The notes below the pieces were generated by a model. That model saw nothing but the letters and a program-made list of their open reading frames with translations. It made no database searches and was not told the origin of the DNA. This document shows, one piece after another, positions 5,267 through 6,404 of a stretch of 6,404 bases of DNA. Made by a program: the position numbers and the translations under genes. This DNA comes from Polynucleobacter sp. (lineage in GTDB: Bacteria > Pseudomonadota > Gammaproteobacteria > Burkholderiales > Burkholderiaceae): positions 1-6,404 of the forward strand of contig JALRCP010000095.1 in assembly GCA_023257325.1 (NCBI GenBank), given 5' to 3'. Each line of letters opens with the position of its first letter. Within the stretch, counting starts at the first letter, position 1.

Positions 5267-5901
5267 TACAGAATGACTGCTATGGCTATGAAAATAGCCA
5301 TAGCTTTGAATCGCAAAAATTGATGGTCTGGCGCATCGAGTATTTGCTTAGATTGGCTCTCTGAAAACTCTTTATGACCATTGATCATGGGTCGAATCAG
5401 ATCAATGCCCTTCCATCGTTTGTAATAGATGATGGCAGCCACATGAATCGCCACCAAGCCAAGCAGGACCCACTCGTTCCAACGATGCAGTGAGGTCAAC
5501 CACTCTACCCAAGAAGAAGACACATACTTCACCAAGGGGCCATCAAAGGCAATGTCATCCGAAGCAAATAGGCCTGCCAAAGATTGCGCCAAAAATAGTC
5601 CTATCAATGCCAAGACTGAGAGTGCTCCCAAAGGACTGTGGCCAGGTGTTTCATGGCCACTCTTTAAATACTCAAGAATGGCCCGTGGTCCTTTAACAAA
5701 TTGAGAAAACTTCGCATAACGCGAACCCCAAAATCCCCAAACAATTCTAAAAAGTAACAGTGCCAAAACAAAGTAACCCAAACGCGCATGCCAAATCATG
5801 GCATTACCACCCAACTTAACAGTCACAAAACTGCCCATCACAGCCAACACCAAGAGCCAGTGAAAAAGTCTTAAAGGAAGATCCCAGATACGAATTTTCA
5901 T
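5251..5901 (-). CDS. Cytochrome b561-type diheme membrane protein
   Basis: A 216-residue inner-membrane b-type cytochrome of the bacterial cytochrome b561 / Ni-Fe hydrogenase cytochrome b family, which passes electrons between the quinone pool and periplasmic acceptors or donors. The N-terminus IRIWDLPLRLFHWLL (3-17) is the family signature. Membrane helices lie at about 10-29, 40-59, 92-113 and 142-160. Likely heme b ligands are among His14, His38, His139 and His153. KRWKGIDLIRPMINGHK (161-177) is the usual end of the conserved domain. An extra C-terminal part adds a short soluble stretch and a fifth helix at about 198-215. This type of cytochrome b is often found beside cytochrome c', and here the two genes converge with a 16-base overlap, so they may be redox partners. 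The start at 5901 suits the family but has no Shine-Dalgarno, and it is only 30 bases from the divergent lipocalin start. Confidence 0.9.
   Translation of the reverse strand: MKIRIWDLPLRLFHWLLVLAVMGSFVTVKLGGNAMIWHARLGYFVLALLLFRIVWGFWGSRYAKFSQFVKGPRAILEYLKSGHETPGHSPLGALSVLALIGLFLAQSLAGLFASDDIAFDGPLVKYVSSSWVEWLTSLHRWNEWVLLGLVAIHVAAIIYYKRWKGIDLIRPMINGHKEFSESQSKQILDAPDHQFLRFKAMAIFIAIAVILYYFLR
5279..5304 (+). terminator. Perfect 11-bp hairpin after cytochrome c', inside the cytochrome b gene
   Basis: GCTATGGCTAT (5279-5289) and ATAGCCATAGC (5294-5304) are exact complements around a GAAA loop, 12 bases after the cytochrome c' stop. Only three T residues follow on the plus strand (5305-5307), so it is either a weak intrinsic terminator or a 3'-end-stabilising structure for the copZ-protease-cytochrome c' message. 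On the minus strand the same bases encode the hydrophobic run AMAIFIAIA in the last membrane helix of cytochrome b, where alternating Ala/Ile/Met codons help create the symmetry. Confidence 0.5.
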
Positions 5902-5931
5902 GAAGTATTTAAATTGGTTTACGATGTCTCT
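5902..5931. promoter_or_regulatory. 30-base gap between divergent cytochrome b and lipocalin starts
   Basis: This is too short to hold two full promoters with leaders. It is AT-rich (TATTTAAATT at 5906-5915) and neither start codon has a recognisable ribosome site. TACGAT (5920-5925) could be a poor -10 that would place the lipocalin transcript start at or near its ATG, which would make it leaderless; there is no good -35 for it. Confidence 0.35.
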
Positions 5932-6404
5932 ATGCGCAAATATATTTCTTTTTTATTCATTTCGTTAACAACTGCATTGATTTTAAGCGCTTGCGCCAAT
6001 CAACCGGTGTACCGTCAATCGTCACAAACACTCCAAACTGTAGCCTCAGTGGATATCAATCGTTACTTAGGTAAGTGGTATGAAATCTATCGCTTACCCA
6101 ATTGGTTTGAAGACACTGACTGTATTACAGTCTTTGCTGAGTATGCCTTAAGAGATGATGGCCGTCTCAGCGTTTTGAATACGTGTCAAAAGGTCTCTAA
6201 GACTCAAGTGGCCAATGGCATTGCTAAAGCGGTTGAAGGCAGCCAGAATGCCAAGTTAAAGGTATCTTTTTTTAGACCTTTTTACGGTGATTACTGGGTC
6301 ATTGATTTGGCAGAAGACTACTCGTGGGTATTGGTTGGAGAACCCTCTGGAAAATACTTCTGGATCTTAGCCAGACAAAAGCAACTAGACCCCAAATTGG
6401 AAGA
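5932..6404 (+). CDS. blc: Blc-like outer-membrane lipocalin lipoprotein (3' end cut by window)
   Basis: 157 complete codons are visible and the frame runs off the window; E. coli Blc has about 177 residues, so most of the gene is here. Residues 1-20 are a lipoprotein signal ending in the lipobox LSAC, with Cys21 the lipidated residue. The residue after it is Ala, not Asp, so sorting to the outer membrane is expected. The lipocalin GxW motif is in YLGKWYEIYRLPNWFE (45-60). FFRPFYGDYWVIDL and SWVLVGEPSGKYFWILAR are the conserved later strands of the eight-stranded barrel. The family binds fatty acids or lysophospholipids and is linked to envelope stress. Two cysteines (64 and 85) absent from the E. 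coli protein flank the strand B-turn-strand C hairpin. No Shine-Dalgarno is visible; the nearby ATG at 5924 is out of frame. It is divergent from the cytochrome b gene. Confidence 0.92.
   Translation, partial: MRKYISFLFISLTTALILSACANQPVYRQSSQTLQTVASVDINRYLGKWYEIYRLPNWFEDTDCITVFAEYALRDDGRLSVLNTCQKVSKTQVANGIAKAVEGSQNAKLKVSFFRPFYGDYWVIDLAEDYSWVLVGEPSGKYFWILARQKQLDPKLE
5939..5968 (-). promoter_or_regulatory. Candidate promoter of the cytochrome b gene, inside the lipocalin signal sequence
   Basis: On the minus strand TTAACG (5968-5963, four of six matches to TTGACA) and TATATT (5944-5939, five of six to TATAAT) are 18 bases apart. Transcription would begin near 5932, giving a leader of about 30 bases before the ATG at 5901. 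The -10 and -35 boxes lie over the first codons of the lipocalin gene. AT-rich signal-peptide codons can produce such matches by chance. Confidence 0.3.

Noticed and set aside
5490..5696. Plus-strand open frame inside the cytochrome b gene
   Set aside because: It is antisense to a conserved membrane protein, and its basic, proline-rich translation is typical of a shadow frame.
1..6404. tRNA or other structured RNA genes, insertion sequences, CRISPR arrays, prophage or defence genes
   Set aside because: Reading both strands shows nearly continuous ordinary protein-coding sequence, no regularly spaced repeats, no transposase or integrase motifs, and gaps too short for such elements.

Overview
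The window looks like an ordinary, tightly packed stretch of a bacterial chromosome. It carries eight protein genes on both strands, two of them cut by the window edges. There are no RNA genes, insertion sequences, CRISPR arrays or phage genes, and no gene-free stretch exceeds about 55 bases. The base composition is moderately AT-rich. The cytochrome c' is, from memory, closely similar and collinear to the Achromobacter protein. Together with the beta-class GST and very short intergenic gaps, this suggests a betaproteobacterium of the Burkholderiales, perhaps a small-genome freshwater type such as Polynucleobacter. That placement is inference, with no database check.

Layout. (1) 1-817, minus: standalone ADP/ATP-dependent NAD(P)H-hydrate dehydratase (nnrD type), missing only its last residues. 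(2) 871-1527, plus: a GST-like protein, divergent from the dehydratase and ended by a strong intrinsic terminator whose hairpin lies inside the last codons of the next gene. (3) 1573-3888, minus: CopA-type Cu(I)-exporting P1B ATPase. (4) 3942-5266, plus: a compact three-gene run of a CopZ-like copper chaperone, a minimal M50/site-2-protease-like membrane protein and a periplasmic cytochrome c'. The first junction overlaps by one base; the second gap is nine bases. (5) 5251-5901, minus: a cytochrome b561-type membrane protein, overlapping the 3' end of the cytochrome c' gene by 16 bases. (6) 5932-6404, plus: a Blc-like outer-membrane lipocalin lipoprotein, cut by the window end.

How the genes fit together. 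CopA and the small HMA protein form a normal copper-export pair: the chaperone delivers Cu(I) in the cytoplasm and the ATPase pumps it outward. Cytochrome c' and the diheme-type cytochrome b are convergent neighbours and may be redox partners at the periplasmic face of the membrane. The copper pair therefore abuts a heme pair, with an intramembrane protease between them in the same likely transcript. This is the one arrangement here that might be a functional module rather than chance packing. The dehydratase (metabolite repair), GST and lipocalin have no obvious link to it.

The other notable feature is compression. Three divergent pairs are separated by only about 30-55 bases. Both convergent junctions put one gene's likely transcription-stop hairpin inside the coding sequence of the opposing gene. 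Four genes (dehydratase, copA, cytochrome b, lipocalin) show no recognisable Shine-Dalgarno sequence, whereas the GST and cytochrome c' genes have good ones.
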